64,000 nt of DNA from Hyphochytrium catenoides. Lineage: Eukaryota; Sar; Hyphochytriomycetes; Hyphochytriales; Hyphochytriaceae. This document shows positions 35,401 through 46,464 of the stretch, in pieces. The position numbers and the translations under genes are program-made. The notes under the pieces were generated by a model. That model was given only the letters and a program-made list of their open reading frames with translations, was not told the DNA's origin and made no database searches. The stretch lies in assembly GCA_900088475.1 (NCBI GenBank), contig FLMG01003917.1, forward strand, positions 62,230 through 126,229, in the 5' to 3' direction. The stretch's first letter is position 1. Every line of letters starts with the position of its first letter.

Positions 35401-36156
35401 GTGAGGGTGGCGGACTCTGTCCTGGTGGTAGGTGGTGGGCCTGTAGCCATAGAGCTAGTAGGGGAAATCATCGCAATGTACCCCGGAAAAAGGATATATC
35501 TTGTGACCAACGCTTCGCACCTACTGAATAACACGACGCCGCCAGTTTCAACCAAGGTAAAAGACAGGCTCCTCCAATCACTCTCCACACGAGGCGTGAA
35601 GGTGATTTTCGATGACCGAAAGGTCCATGAGACCCTGCTAGAGACTTTCGGCCGAAAGCAGCTGGAAGAGGAACTGTTTATCAAAGGAGACGGACTGATC
35701 TTTACCACTGATAGCGGCGTAAACATCCAAGTGGATCTCATCTTCCGCTGTGTGGGGAATCATCTAAACACTGAGATCTTCGATCCAAAGTGGAAGGACC
35801 AAGACGGCCGTCTGAAGGTCAACAGGCATTTGCAGGTGCAAGGATACAACGACATCTTCGCGGCAGGCGACATCACCGACATTAAAGAGTCAAAGCTCGC
35901 TTTCTACGCACAGAACCATGCTAAAGTGATCGCCAAGAATATTCGGGCATTGGCAGCAGGCAAGACCTCGCTCTCGAGATACAGAGCGCCGACGCAATCC
36001 AGTATGCTCGTCTCTCTCGGACCTGGGGATGGTGCCTCTGAGCTGCAAGGCGTGTTTGCTGGTGCCTTCATCACTGCGAAGCTGAAGAGCAATGATCTGT
36101 TGGTAGGGAAGACGTGGTCTGATCTAGGCTTCCAGCGGCCTGGTGTTGCTGGGTGA
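32482..36156 (+). CDS. Triple tandem FSP1/AIFM2-like FAD-NAD(P) oxidoreductase, single exon
   Basis: An uninterrupted 1224-codon frame with ATG at 32482. It contains three full pyridine-nucleotide-disulphide oxidoreductase modules, at residues about 13-395, 423-810 and 844-1215. Each begins with an FAD Rossmann motif (VVIIGGGYAGTAVA, VVIIGGGYAGITAA, VVVVGGGYAGVEVA), followed by FMLHNI and a D-FLV-A/C-TGS segment. A second NAD(P) Rossmann motif follows (ILIVGGGPVGCELAGEI or similar), then the FAD-closing FACGDINDVPESK, FACGDANDVPESK or FAAGDITDIKESK. Each ends in a C-terminal K-LFV/LLV-W block as in FSP1 and plant AIF-like proteins. Family members reduce quinones with NAD(P)H, and FSP1 protects membranes from lipid peroxidation. 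The N-terminus MGNQHGS fits a loose N-myristoylation pattern, like FSP1's. Linkers are Ser/Pro-rich. Fusion of three copies and lack of introns are unusual. Substrate is inferred only. Confidence 0.93.
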   Translation: MGNQHGSTGQRPRVVIIGGGYAGTAVAKALDAEFNVVLIERKEFMLHNIAGLRACVRPGWENYVCIPYNKLLKHGVVVRGTAVGLNASEQTVIVQEESSEEVVRYDFLVMATGSINGFPGKLPVNVISKEWTQELYRSTQKAIQAARNILIVGGGPVGCELAGEIKSTHPSKTVYLVHNTTALCNNTQPPLPDKFKVRLLDQLRNLGVQVLMNDYQINAEIEARFGTKVLEDELFISGTEMVLTTDSGRDFTADLIFRCLGNRRGSDLVDTTWLNAKGQIKVNQHLQVLGRGNERIFACGDINDVPESKMAYYAASQAKVVAKNITRMAQGKMRLSEYSPAKYTSILVPVGPEGGSSVLEGYYVGPFMTAKIKSHELFVPKYWGDLELPNPFNSVIPMQETRFTLVKELDRPGMPLLSSPSNKPTVVIIGGGYAGITAAQELDQTANVVVVEKRDFMLHNIAGLRACVRNGWESFVCIPYTRALNFGRVIRATARHIDPRLRSVIVEDSFTQTELKYDFLVLAMGSANGFPGKLPGSVMERQWTLELYRSTQDAIRASRSILIVGGGPVGCELAGEIRTVYGDKQVTLVHNSSKLCNNAQPPLGEKFSKSLQKQLEDVGVDVVLNDQTIIQQLNTLFGRKDLDEELYIAGQIITVTKQSGQEVTADLIFRCVGNKRSSLEVEPHFLDNHGQLRVDEYLRLAGTDTVFACGDANDVPESKQAYFAALQAKRVAKNIMALAANQRLYRYSPAKSGSMLVPVGEKGGASELQGFYVGPFLTSKIKSAELFVGTYWKQLNFAEAGVDPSSDEVAFLSRSSRQLSTSSRSSSAGTLWGVPAEKLKDGKEVVVVGGGYAGVEVAKLLDPYMTVTLIERKEFMLHNISSLRSCIVQGHEMYSCVPYSRLLKRGRVLKGSVVAVAPLLKTVTVVDDISEREISYDFLVLCTGSLNGFPAKMPANVLTKNVTFALYRSCQDAVRVADSVLVVGGGPVAIELVGEIIAMYPGKRIYLVTNASHLLNNTTPPVSTKVKDRLLQSLSTRGVKVIFDDRKVHETLLETFGRKQLEEELFIKGDGLIFTTDSGVNIQVDLIFRCVGNHLNTEIFDPKWKDQDGRLKVNRHLQVQGYNDIFAAGDITDIKESKLAFYAQNHAKVIAKNIRALAAGKTSLSRYRAPTQSSMLVSLGPGDGASELQGVFAGAFITAKLKSNDLLVGKTWSDLGFQRPGVAG

Positions 36157-36855
36157 AGTTTAGAAAAACATGTGTACATAGAAGACGGAACTCACCCCGA
36201 AGTGGAAGAGCATTGACCTACTGGTAAGGAAAACCTGTTCTTACATAAGCTTCCATCCCTAGCATTGCTGGGCAAGGAAAGAATGGTTGTTTCTCTACAT
36301 ATGAGAACGATCGCTTCTCTCTGGCTTGGAGGCTCTTATCACTCTAAGTTTAGCAAGCATAGAAGCTACGCACGGGGCAGGACAAGGAGTCTTTAGGTAG
36401 TGAATGATCCAAGCGGCTTGATAGAGGACCAACGCACTGAAGACTGTTATGTTAAGTTTCAATCAATTGCGCTGATTATCCTTATCATTATGATCACGCC
36501 GGCGTCCTACAGTCTTCAAATGGAAGAGATGGAGTAATATTCCCGCTGCATCGCCTAACTGATACATTAGCTTTACAAGGTTATGCACCCTATGTAGACT
36601 TCTGTGCTCTAGTATGTGCGGGCACCTCGCAGAGGTGCGCGGATTGCATCGCACAAAAGTGATGACAGCCTGCCTCTGGTTCTTTGCCGCTGCCAGAAAG
36701 TACCTTTCGGGTGGGATAGGTCCCAGCCTTTAGTTCGCTGTTAGGGTGGAACTCGAAGGCGCCTGTTTTTGGCGAGACGGACGAGCTTTGGTCTCCTCCC
36801 CTATGTAGTGAACCGATGCGGACCAGGACAGCATCTGTTAACGCACCAGAGGTCC
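36157..36855. other. Tail-to-tail spacer between the FSP1-like and TBC genes
   Basis: The two genes converge here and nothing else is recognised. It is likely 3' UTR on both sides. Confidence 0.4.
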
Positions 36856-38701
36856 TTAACGAGATGGGAAGAATGCGCCTCCACCTCCTCTTTGTAAATA
36901 GAGCTGGGCAAAATTGGCGACGATGACCGCCGTGCCCACCGCTGCCACGACTGTGAGATACTTGAGAGAGAGAAGACCAAATTAGTTCCTTCTGTTCCAT
37001 TGCGGTTACTAGATGGACAAAGAACGGCTTCAAGAGCTAAGACTTAAGAGAAGTGCAATGGGCTTGCAACTAAATGGGTCTTTTGCCGCTGCCAATAGCA
37101 GTGGCATAAGGTCACGAAGCNNNNNNNNNNNNNNNNNNNNNNNNNNNNNNNNNNNNNNNNNNNNNNNNNCCTTACCTTGCCCTTGGAGGCGCCATCTCCG
37201 ACGTAGACTGCGTCGTCAGCAGGCCAAGAGGTCAGGCGGAAGCGCTCGGGTTGCTCATTGGCGGCATACTCGGTATCCTGCGTGGCACTGCCGCTGTCCC
37301 TTCTCTCTCTGCTTCCTTTCTTGTGATCCTTCCACTGTTTATAGAGCATCACATCTGAAGCTGGCGACTCCGTCTGCCATCTGAAGGGATAGTTTAAGAA
37401 GGTGCTGCTTCTCAATACTTTTGCGTGGCTCAAAAGCACCAACTTGTGCGGCGGAACCTCCTCAAAGATCTGCAACGCATCCTGAATCGCTGCCTCCACA
37501 TCCAACTCCGGTGGAAGCTTTGATAGAAAGTTGTGCACAGCCGAGAATTCGCATTCACAGAGAAGTAGCTTGTCCTTCCTTTGCAGGACGATCGCGGCCG
37601 AAACATAGAGCGAAAAGAGTGGATGAGTAGAGAGAAAAACGTCGAAGAGTCTGCCGACGACGTCAAGGTCATTGATGTGGTGCGAGAACCAGGTCAGGAC
37701 CCACGGAAGAGCAAAGTATGGTTCTATCCCTGAGGCCTGGATAAACTGGTGGACCTCCTTATCTCTTTCCTCCAGAAGCGGAAAGAGCATACGAAGAATC
37801 TCTATCACTTGGACGAAGTTCGGTCTCATGCACTCCCTAATAGGGAATTGGCTCACTCTTTCTGCCATCTCGAAGGCTACTTTGTCATCGTGCATGAGAA
37901 GGAAGACCGTACAGATGTCGTGGAAGCCTTGATAGTACTTTAGCGCCGGATTCTGGCTAATGACAGCGTTCATGATGTCAAAGAGCTGCTGACGCTTCAA
38001 CTTTCTCTCCCGCTAGGTAAAAGAAAGCGACCAGGGATAGAAGAGGCGAGAGCAGGGAAATGAGAATATAAGGTTATTCATCTTCTTCAACATCGCATGT
38101 GTTACTGCCTTACCTCTTTCATCTTGCCAAACTGCTTAAAGTGGTAGAAGGAGCGGTCGACATCCTTCCATAGCTGCTGGGCGTCCGGATGGTCAGTGAC
38201 GAACCGGTGGTAGTCCGCAGCCTCATAGCGATTAATGCCCAGAAGCTTGGGCCATGCGCGCTGTCTAAAGCCCGTGTTTAGCAGACCCCCAGGGCTCAGA
38301 GCTAATTGGCGCAGCAGAGGCACATCAACCTGGGAAGGTGAGGCGAAGGAGAAGCAAGAAAGGCATAGGAAGAGACGGAAGCAGACGGGGCACGTAGGTC
38401 AAGTGGAGGAAGCCTCTGGGATTACCATTGAAGGGACCATCTATAGCTAAGTGAGTAGAGAATCATTCCAGGAATGTGCAGAGTGAGCCATCCACGTAAT
38501 GAATTAGCGGGTTTACAAGGGTCATACCGGGTTACTCTCAAGTGCCTCATTGATTAGAAGCCGTCGCTTCTGCAGTTGGCTAGCGGAGAGGAAAGCTTCC
38601 ACCTTGTACTCCATTAACAAGGTTCCATCGGTGGCAGAAGCCTGTACAAGGTCCCGGCTGGGAGCGCCAACGCTCCTGCGAGGTTTCTTCTTCTTTGTCA
38701 T
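36856..38701 (-). CDS. TBC1D20: TBC1D20-like Rab GTPase-activating protein with C-terminal membrane anchor
   Basis: Exons: 38528-38701 (ATG at 38701), 38114-38329, 37176-38012 and a last one at 36856-36960; an exon may be lost in the N gap at 37121-37169. The N-terminus is Lys/Arg-rich. The TBC domain starts at LSPGGLLNTGFRQRAWPKLL. It keeps both catalytic fingers: the Arg finger in KDVDRSF and the Gln finger in YYQGFHDI. It continues with the TBC1D20-specific FALPWVLTWFSH and ECEFSAVHNFLSKLP. The last exon encodes one hydrophobic helix (YLTVVAAVGTAVIVANFAQL) just before the stop, matching the tail anchor of TBC1D20/Gyp8-type GAPs. In animals TBC1D20 inactivates Rab1/Rab18 on the ER. The splice junction into the TM exon is not confirmed because of the gap. 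Confidence 0.9.
37121..37169. other. Assembly gap (49 N)
   Basis: Run of N inside the TBC1D20-like gene, starting seven bases beyond the 3' end of the large TBC exon (37176), i.e. within the intron just past its splice donor. Confidence 1.
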
Positions 38702-39693
38702 CGTCTTAGTCTATACATAACCAGCCTGCGGTTGCTATACAGAAGCTGGTTGACCGACACAGGCTAGAGGTAGGTGATGGGTAGACGAGCTCATTGTGAC
38801 AGCCCGTCAAAACCCAGGACCTTTCTCTTCGGCTGTTAGGTGCCGCCGTGCCCAATCCAATAGCTGAAAGTAGAGCTAATTGAAAGAGAGCTCAGTAGCT
38901 TAGCTGTCTCTACTGCCTCATTTCCAAAGCCACTATCAACGTTCTTAGAGCCCAAATTCAAGGCTCAACTCCGTAGTGGCTTCTCCAGCAGCTTCTCCTT
39001 CGAGCTCCTTATCAAGCCTTTCCTCTGCAGACCCATGAGCATCGCTAGGAGACCTGCCCAGTGTCTGACGAGTGCCAGGATCTCCGTCAACGGCCTTCTG
39101 GAAGTAAGGACTAAAGACTGAAAGACAAGACCTGCCGCTGCCGCGCTGGATGGTCTGTCATCGGCAACTTCCACATCTTCCCCTCACATCATCTGCCCCT
39201 CTCACTGATTGTGATAATCAACATAGTCCCGAGTCAGTTATCATCTATAGCTTGGAGCTAGTCGTTAGCGCCCCCTGTGTTCTCATCCAGGCAGCCGTAC
39301 GAGAATATTGAAGACTGCAGACGCAGACGCAGACGAAGAAATTCAGAGAAAAGCTTTTATTACACAGAGATTGAGATTGGAGACGGGAGACTGAGACCGG
39401 GGACCGAAGTTCCTACCATAGAGACTGGAAAGTGGAGACGGCAGCCTAGAGGTTAGAGACTAGAGAGTAAAAGAGTAGACACTAGAGACAGAGCCTCCGC
39501 ACATTTCCATGATAAGTCTATGACAGAAAAGGGTGAGCAATTTTGCGTAGAAGATTGTCAGGAGCGAAGCAGATGAGAGCACAGCCGAACTCTCACAGAA
39601 GCCAACGGTCAGAACTATCTTGTGCTAGTTGACAGACGGGGCCGATTTGATTAGTTGGGTAGAGCAGAGAACCAACACTGTACGCGGAAAGGG
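38702..39693. promoter_or_regulatory. Divergent intergenic region between TBC1D20-like and HSCB
   Basis: Nearly 1 kb from which both genes start. It contains a degenerate purine-rich stretch at about 39318-39500 in which GAGAC-like pentamers recur irregularly. No gene is seen. Promoter content is inferred from orientation. Confidence 0.4.
39318..39500. repeat. Degenerate GAGAC-rich repeat tract
   Basis: Purine-rich plus strand with many copies of GAGAC, GACGCA and similar pentamers or hexamers at irregular spacing. It looks like a decayed minisatellite upstream of HSCB. Confidence 0.6.
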
Positions 39694-41245
39694 ATGTTGA
39701 GGGCTACCGTGCGCTTTGCTACTTGCTTCCCCGCAAGGCGGTCAGCTTTGCAGCGACTTGCTGTCTCTCGACGACAGAGCTTCGTCCGGTCAATATCTGA
39801 GGCAGTGCAGGAGCCGCCATGCCCTGTAGTAGACAGTAGAGGTAAGTCTGCGAACCGGCTTGAAGAGAACGAGAAGATCTTCTTCTGCTTCTCAACGTAT
39901 ATCTCACCCATCTTTGGGTCTAGGCGTGAAAAATCATTGCTGGGCCTGTGGGCAGAACCTTAGCCACTGCGACTTCTTTTGTTGCTCTTGCGGCAAGCTC
40001 CAACCACGGGGCGAGAGTCCGGCCTGCTCCTACTTTCTCCTGCTGGCAATGTAAGGCGGTGCATCATAATATGTCAAATTGCCTGTGTTGTTCGGCCTTC
40101 CAGGACTTAGACAGAGCATAGATGTGACAAGTTGGTGGCTTCTTCTCTCGTCTCAGATCTCCTTTCGCTGTCTCGCGGCCAAATCTCTGTTTGTGTCATT
40201 CGTTGCCTCATTGCCATATGTTTCTGACCGCTTTACCAGGCCTGAGAAGTTCAAGATCGACGTAGCAGAGCTAGAGAAGCATTATAAAGGTCTCCAGTCC
40301 AGAGTCCATCCGGACATCCATGGCCTAAAGTCTGAGGTGAGAGACACTAGTAGAGGTCAAAGACGGCATCTAAAGGCAAGAAAGTAGCATGAACGTTCTC
40401 ATTTAGAGAGGACATCATAGTCTAGCATAAAGCATGTTTGGTACGCTGAAGATGAGAAACAGACAGAAGGGTGGTAAGGAGATCGAGAAGGAGTCGAAGT
40501 GAAGGCTCTGATGGAAGAAAGTGTTACCTTGTACTGACATACAAAGACAGGCGGAAAGAGAATACTCAGCCAAGAACTCTGCTTGCATCAACAAAGCGTA
40601 CGAGGTGTTGAGACATCCAAATCTCCGGATCAACTACCTGGTAAGGCGGTCAGATACAAACCTTGCGGAGAAGGGAAACAGATGGGAACATAAAGCTTAA
40701 TCGGCTTGGAAGTTAGGCCATAGGATGGCGTGTCAATGCAAGATTCTCGCTCTAACTCCTTTCTGGACCTCACAGCTGAAGAGACAGGGTATTGACGCCG
40801 TATCGGAGGGCGGGAGGACAAATGTGTGCCCAATGCTGCTCATGCATGTTATGGAGCAAAGGTACGACCTTCTCCTACCGCTGCACTATGGACATAATAG
40901 ATAGGAAGAATAGGATAGCAGGGCTCCGCAGGAAAGCGTAAGCCAACAGCTGGGCCATTCTGTCAGAGTTGTGTTGCTCCCCGTTATGCCAGTGGTGGCA
41001 CAGACTATGGGTAGCTAATCTGGACTTGCTTTTTGTCTAGAGAGAGGATTCAGGACGCAAACAAGGTGCAAGAGCTGCAGCAGATTAAGGAGGAGAACCA
41101 GAAGGAGATTGATGAGTGCTTGCAAGCTATAGAAAAGGCCTATGATAGAGATCGGGACCTCGCCGCGGCTGAAGCCTTGGCTGTACGTCTGCAGTACCTA
41201 ACAAAGATAGCCTCAGAGATCAGAGACAAGGAGCTGGACGTCTAG
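39694..41245 (+). CDS. HSCB: Mitochondrial iron-sulphur co-chaperone HSCB (J-protein)
   Basis: Six exons in phase: 39694-39841, 39924-40050, 40240-40336, 40551-40640, 40776-40861 and 41041-41245. The first 40 residues are Arg-rich and lack acidic residues (MLRATVRFATCFPARRSALQ), a typical mitochondrial targeting peptide. Exon 2 encodes a two-CxxC zinc-binding motif (CWACGQ ... CCSCGK), as in the animal and plant N-terminal extension. The J domain follows with LEKHYKGLQSRVHPD, including the essential HPD, and SACINKAYEVLRHPNLRINYL. The last exon is the helical C-terminal Fe-S scaffold-binding domain (ENQKEIDECLQAIEKAYDRD). HSCB brings ISCU-bound Fe-S clusters to the mitochondrial HSP70. Length about 250 residues, as expected. 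All key residues are present. Confidence 0.96.
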
Positions 41246-41411
41246 CTGAACCATGCCAACAGCAAAGTGCGGGCATAGAGAAAGCGCACGGGCGATGCGG
41301 CGTGCCAAGGATATTATTGCTTATCGGAAAGAGCAGACACGTGTATCTGTCGTTAATTTATATGGAAGGTGATTGTTACATCTTCCCATCTATTGCATTG
41401 CCCTTCGCCTG
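41246..41411. other. Short tail-to-tail spacer
   Basis: 166 bp between the HSCB stop and the DDT-gene stop. Transcripts of the two convergent genes probably overlap or abut. Confidence 0.5.
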
Positions 41412-44400
41412 TCAGCTCAGTTGGGGCTGGCCAGCCAGGTGCCTCTCGTCACCTAAAGATTGGCTCTTCTCAGCAGCTCCTATCTTTCCGTCTGACAAGT
41501 CAGTAGTGTTCTCTACCTCTGCTTGATGCTCACTAGTCTCGGCTAAACCTTCCTGGCCCTTGAGGCGAATACTAAGGGCAGCCGGAAGCGGAACAGCGGT
41601 AGGTGATCCAGGAGAAAGAAAGGCGGCCTTCGGAGAAAGAGAGGAGTTCAAGGGTCCATGTCTGGACGGAGCCATAGCTAGCTTTTTGGGCTCCTCCAGA
41701 GGCGGAATGGTGATCTTCTTCCTGCCATCAGCCTCTTTCTTCGTCTCCGTTTTCATCTCGCCATTTAGAGATGCAGTTCCATTTGTCGTCACGCCATTAT
41801 GTGACTCCTCTGTTCCCTGAACCTTCGAGGCTACCGATGGGCTTGGGCCTTGTTCCTCCTCCTTTGGCTTGTCGATCCTCTCACCCTCGTTAATGTGTTG
41901 TACCACGTCCTGCTCTTTCACGTTGTGTCCCTGTTGAAAGCTCTCTCTCTCTTCCTGACTTCCGTTTTCTTCATCTTGGCTGTTGCCTCCATCTCCGTTT
42001 CCGTCTAGTGGTGCTGTGCTTCTTCGCAGGGCCCGTCGCTCTCGCTCTTGTCGTCTCTTCTCCTCTTCTGCCGCTGCTGCTTCTCTCTCGGCGATAGCAG
42101 CCGCTTCCTATGTCATTTGGAGCCCAGTGAGAATCAGGGCGTGAGTCGACTTATCAATTGAAAGGGGATGTTGTTGCCTTCGTAAGAAATGACAGAAATC
42201 GCGTTGCTTGAAAGTGAAAATGAGGGTGGTAGAAGGTAGCTGAAAGAGAGGGAAAGCCGAATGCCTGAGATCGCTTCGGATAGCTGATCGCAAGAAGCAA
42301 GAGAAAGTGTCGAACAGGAGATAACAGAGCTTGCTCACATCTTCAGCTTGCTGTCGCCGAAGGCGTCGTTGTTCCTTCTCCCGGCGGAGCCGTTCTTTCT
42401 CTTCTTCTTCCTTTCTCTTCTTCTCTTCCTCCTTAGCTTTTTTCTCCTCCTGCTTCTGGATTGCCAGAAGGCGTCTTCTTTCCAGTTCTCGCTCTGTCTC
42501 TTTCTTCCGTCGCTCCATTTCTATAACGGACGTTACGCGAGAGCATCAGCATCGCGACGAAGTTTGGGATTAGATGATCAAGGAGCAAAAAAAGGAAGTT
42601 TGTTAGACAAACAGTGGTTCTTCTTACCCTCTTGTCTCAGTTTCTCCTCCATCTCCTCTTTTTTCCTGTCAGCTTCAAATTGTTCTACTTTTTTGACCTG
42701 AATGCGTTCTGAGCGCTTCCGTGGCATCGCCTCTATTAACGCCTGTGGCAATTAGAGACGAGAGAGACAAAAGACGGAGCAACCAAGCGATAAGAAAGTA
42801 GGGGCGGAGGATAAAGACAACGTCAGGATAATGGGGAGCGTTCCTAGTAATGCATACAGTCAAGCGAAGAGCTTCTAGCGCTACATACAGTCAGCTTTCG
42901 TTATCATATGGAGGTGGCCTTAGGACGTAAGAGTTCCACTCGACGTTAAGTGATTAAACGACAGAGAACCTCAGCGTGAGGGATAGCCACAACAGATGAT
43001 GTGTTACCTTTTTCTTTTCTCTCTCTACTTGCTTTTCAAGTTCCAGTCTATCTTGGTGCAATGACTCGATAATTTGCTAGACAAAGACCGCATCGAGGGG
43101 ACGATCAGAGACATTGTAAATTAAGAGGATTGAAGAAGGGAATCATGCCAATCAAAGCAAGAAATGCACCTAGGAGACGGACCCAAAGTTTGCGCGAAGG
43201 GCAACGGAGGTAAACCAAACAGATGCTTGAGAACCGCTCGGTCCGCCTATCCAGCTTGGTCTCCTTCTCTTCAACCCAGCTTTGCCGTCCCTCTCGTCTT
43301 TTGTCCCTGCCACCTACCGAAAGAGCGTCTCTAAGATCCGTCTCCTTGCTTTTCTGTGACTTCGTTCTATCGTGTAAGCTCTCGTGGAAGCGGCTAATAC
43401 TCTCCAAACCCTTAGCCCAGAGAGTCCAATGAAGGACCACATCTCCCTCTCCGTCTTCCTTCGCGCAGTACATTGGGTCTACTCGCCGGTAGAGCCGCTG
43501 GTCCTAAAGAAAGTCACTGTAAGAAGCTTGTTCTTTCATCATGGCTCCCTGCAGCGCGGTATTTTTCTCTCTCGTGCCGAGGAGGTTCTCTTTGTCATCT
43601 GTAGCCTATCTCTCTCGCTTTCTAGGAGCCACTGGCGGTTTGCTATGTACCTTGAAGAATTGTGGGAACCAGAAGTATTCGCATCCATTAACGTCCGTAC
43701 CAATTGGGGCAACACGTATGTCTTCTTCCTCCATACCACGAATAAGGCCCCTGAACAGACAGTGCAATCAGCCTCAAACAAGAAAGGTCAAAAGTAGGTC
43801 TCGCTTCAAGAAGCGAGGGTTGCAGGTGGACTTACGGGTTCTCTCCCCTCTGAGCGACGCATTCGACTAATGCATAGAAGACTTTGACCCTTAAATCCAC
43901 GCTGAGATCCTTGAACTCCTTGTCCTAAATATCGGCCACCCATCGGGCAAGCCATGGAGTGGTGACAAAGGGTGAAAGTTAGAAGACGAAGAAACATATG
44001 GAGCAATCAAGACAAGAATGGGGCTAGCCAAATATGATCTCTAAAATAAGTATCCTGTCGAATGGCAACCCGTTCAAAGGATCGCATGAGGCCAGAAGAG
44101 AAATGCCGAAGGCAAGAAGAGCTCTGGGTGATGGAAAAGACGAAGAAAATATGTGCCTCTAGTTCCCTACGCAACAATAAGCGCAGAAGAAAGGAAGTGA
44201 TAAAGGGAAACCTGGAGAACCGTTCACTCCGAGAGTCTCTCTGTTCATATGGAGACAGGTAATGAGAGCCGAAGACGGAGGATAGATGATAGGCACGTAG
44301 GCAGCAGAAGAGATTGGACCGTCCAAACGCTACCTTGAGAGGTGGATCCTCTCCTAAAGGCTTCAGTCTGTGCTTCAATAAATCTAAGCGGTCCAACTCT

Positions 44401-45963
44401 TCGGGAGTCAAATCTTCTAATTCCTTATCTTCTTCTTCCACCTCTTCTTCTCTTTCTTCTTGTTCTTCCTCTTCACTGTCCTCCCTTTCCGCAGCAGGTT
44501 TGTCTTCTCTTTCCTGGATTTCCTTGGTCTTTATCTTCTCTCCACTCTTCTCTCGTAGCCTGTCATACTCTGTGTACCACTCTTCCATCTCCTCCTTTAG
44601 GTCCTGGTGCCAGCGCTGGTACGCGAGCCCTAGCCCAACGCTGAGGCGGTCTCTGTCTTTCTTGTCTCGAAGAAGCAGTTTCGTGAAAACATCCTCCATT
44701 GTTGGACTAGTGGTTGGGGCAAGGAGGCCCATCTGCTCTCAGTCAGTACGGGCGCAACGTTAGAATGCGGGGCCAGACCAGGACATAACACGGGCCGTGA
44801 GGCAGACAGAGAGAGAGAGGAACAGACTCTGAGGAAAATGGAGAGAACAAGCCGGAGAGGAGCGAATAGAGGAAGAGAGAGAGCGTACTACAAGTAAAGC
44901 AAAGATCAAGTGCCTTTGGCTCCGTCAGAGTAATAAGGGAAGAGAGACACCGAATGAGGTAATGTATCACCTCTATCTCCTGTAGAGTATAAGCTTTGAT
45001 CCTCAGTGAGTTCTGGAGGAGCCAAAGTACGTGGCAGGCTGACGGGAGTTGCCACATGTTTCGCAGGGTTTCTACGTCTGTCAAATCTGCAGCGAGTCGA
45101 GTAGAAGAAGACAACGATGATCAGGAGGACAAGCAAGAAGATGATGTCAAAGACACGGGCATCCAGATATCAATATTAGTGGCGGCCAGCCATATGTGGC
45201 TGCAAGAAGGGTGACAGTTAACGAGATAAAGAAACGAAGACGGTCGAGTGGACGACGAGAAGTGCAGTCGAGAAGTGCGATACTTTTCCTCGATAAACAC
45301 TGGTAGGAAAGAAGGCAAGGCAGGAAGAGCGGTCGTTCAAAGGGAAGGAAGAGAGCACGGCAAGTCCTAGAGGAGCGAAACTGTATGTCGCTTGAAGAAA
45401 GACCTCATATTGGGACACGGGTATACAGGGCACGGCAGCGCTTCCTCACCATACTCCTGACCAAAGAGACTGGAACCATCTTCCTCAAAGAAAGGCTTCA
45501 TCTCCGCAATGGCCTTGGTCCTCTTCGCAACAGCGGAGCTTGCTCTGTGAGATATGGTCGTAGACTCTGCATCTTCGCTGCCATCCTCGTCTTCATCAAC
45601 TCCCTTCTTCCTTTTGCCAAGGCTCCCCTTTTTCCCCTTGTCCTTGGCGGATGAAGGCGCTTCCTTTCTCCTTTTAGAGGCGGGCTCTGTCTTAGGGGTC
45701 TCTACCTTAGCTGCCCTTCTTGGAGTCGTTCGGGTCGGGGTTGATGGTTTCTTAACCTGTACCCCTTTCCTGGGAGTTGAAGCGCCAGAGATTTGAAGAG
45801 AGGTTCTACGTTCCTTCGCCCCCTTCTCAGCCTTCACGGGTTCATTCAAAGCAGCACTATCACGCTTTAATGGCGACTTAAATGGGGTAGCTCCGCTTGG
45901 TGGTGCACCAAACGACAAGCGGTCTGGCGCCTTTCGATCTCTTTTGGGTCTTGATTCCGCCAT
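41412..45963 (-). CDS. DDT/WHIM-domain chromatin-remodelling factor subunit
   Basis: ATG at 45963; stop at 41412-41414. Exons recognised: about 45440-45963, about 44969-45094, 44334-44732, about 43832-43927, about 43660-43783, about 43312-43506, about 43008-43078, 42627-42744, 42338-42523 and 41412-42108. The N-terminus is basic and disordered (MAESRPKRDRKAPDRLSFG). A DDT-like helix bundle is seen in WQLPSACHVLWLLQNSL. Next come EDVFTKLLLRDKKDR and LTPEELDRLDLL; then the WHIM-type FKDLSVDLRVKVFYALVE; then VAPIGTDVNGCEYFWFP joined to DQRLYRRVDP, the 'YWyF..RLYR' signature of DDT proteins (RSF1, CECR2, BAZ, plant DDR4). The C-terminal third is a long Glu/Lys/Arg coiled coil (EEKKAKEEEKKRKEEEEKER) and an acidic disordered tail. 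Such proteins partner ISWI ATPases in nucleosome spacing. No PHD finger or bromodomain is visible. Exact subfamily unknown. Confidence 0.82.
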
Positions 45964-46393
45964 CGTCCCTTAAAACCCTTAGCTGCACACAAGTCGGCCT
46001 CCCAAAGAGCCGTCGGCCTACTTCATAGACTCCAATATTCCGCCTATCAAATACAGTCTTCCAGCGGGAGACTCACAGCTCTTCAGAAGCTCATCACTTA
46101 TTTATGAAGATTTTGGCGCCAAGTGAAGCTCCGTAGGGGAGGCGATGATGGAGACCAAACAGAGATCAGACGGCAGACGGCAGCCTCAACAGCCGTTAGC
46201 GCCTATATTGGCAGGTTTGCTGATGCAGTAACCGATTGAGAAAGTTATAGATAATCAAAGCTGGGAGCAATTGTGATTCTTTTCAAACCTTCCGTCCCGC
46301 CAACGTTGCAAGAGATTGTTTACAGTCGTTCTTTCAAAGGAACTATGGCGTACTTTCTCAAGTAAAAGCCCTATCGTCTTCTTTCTGTTCGTC

Positions 46394-46404
46394 CTCTCTC
46401 TCTC

Positions 46405-46464
<60 letters not shown>

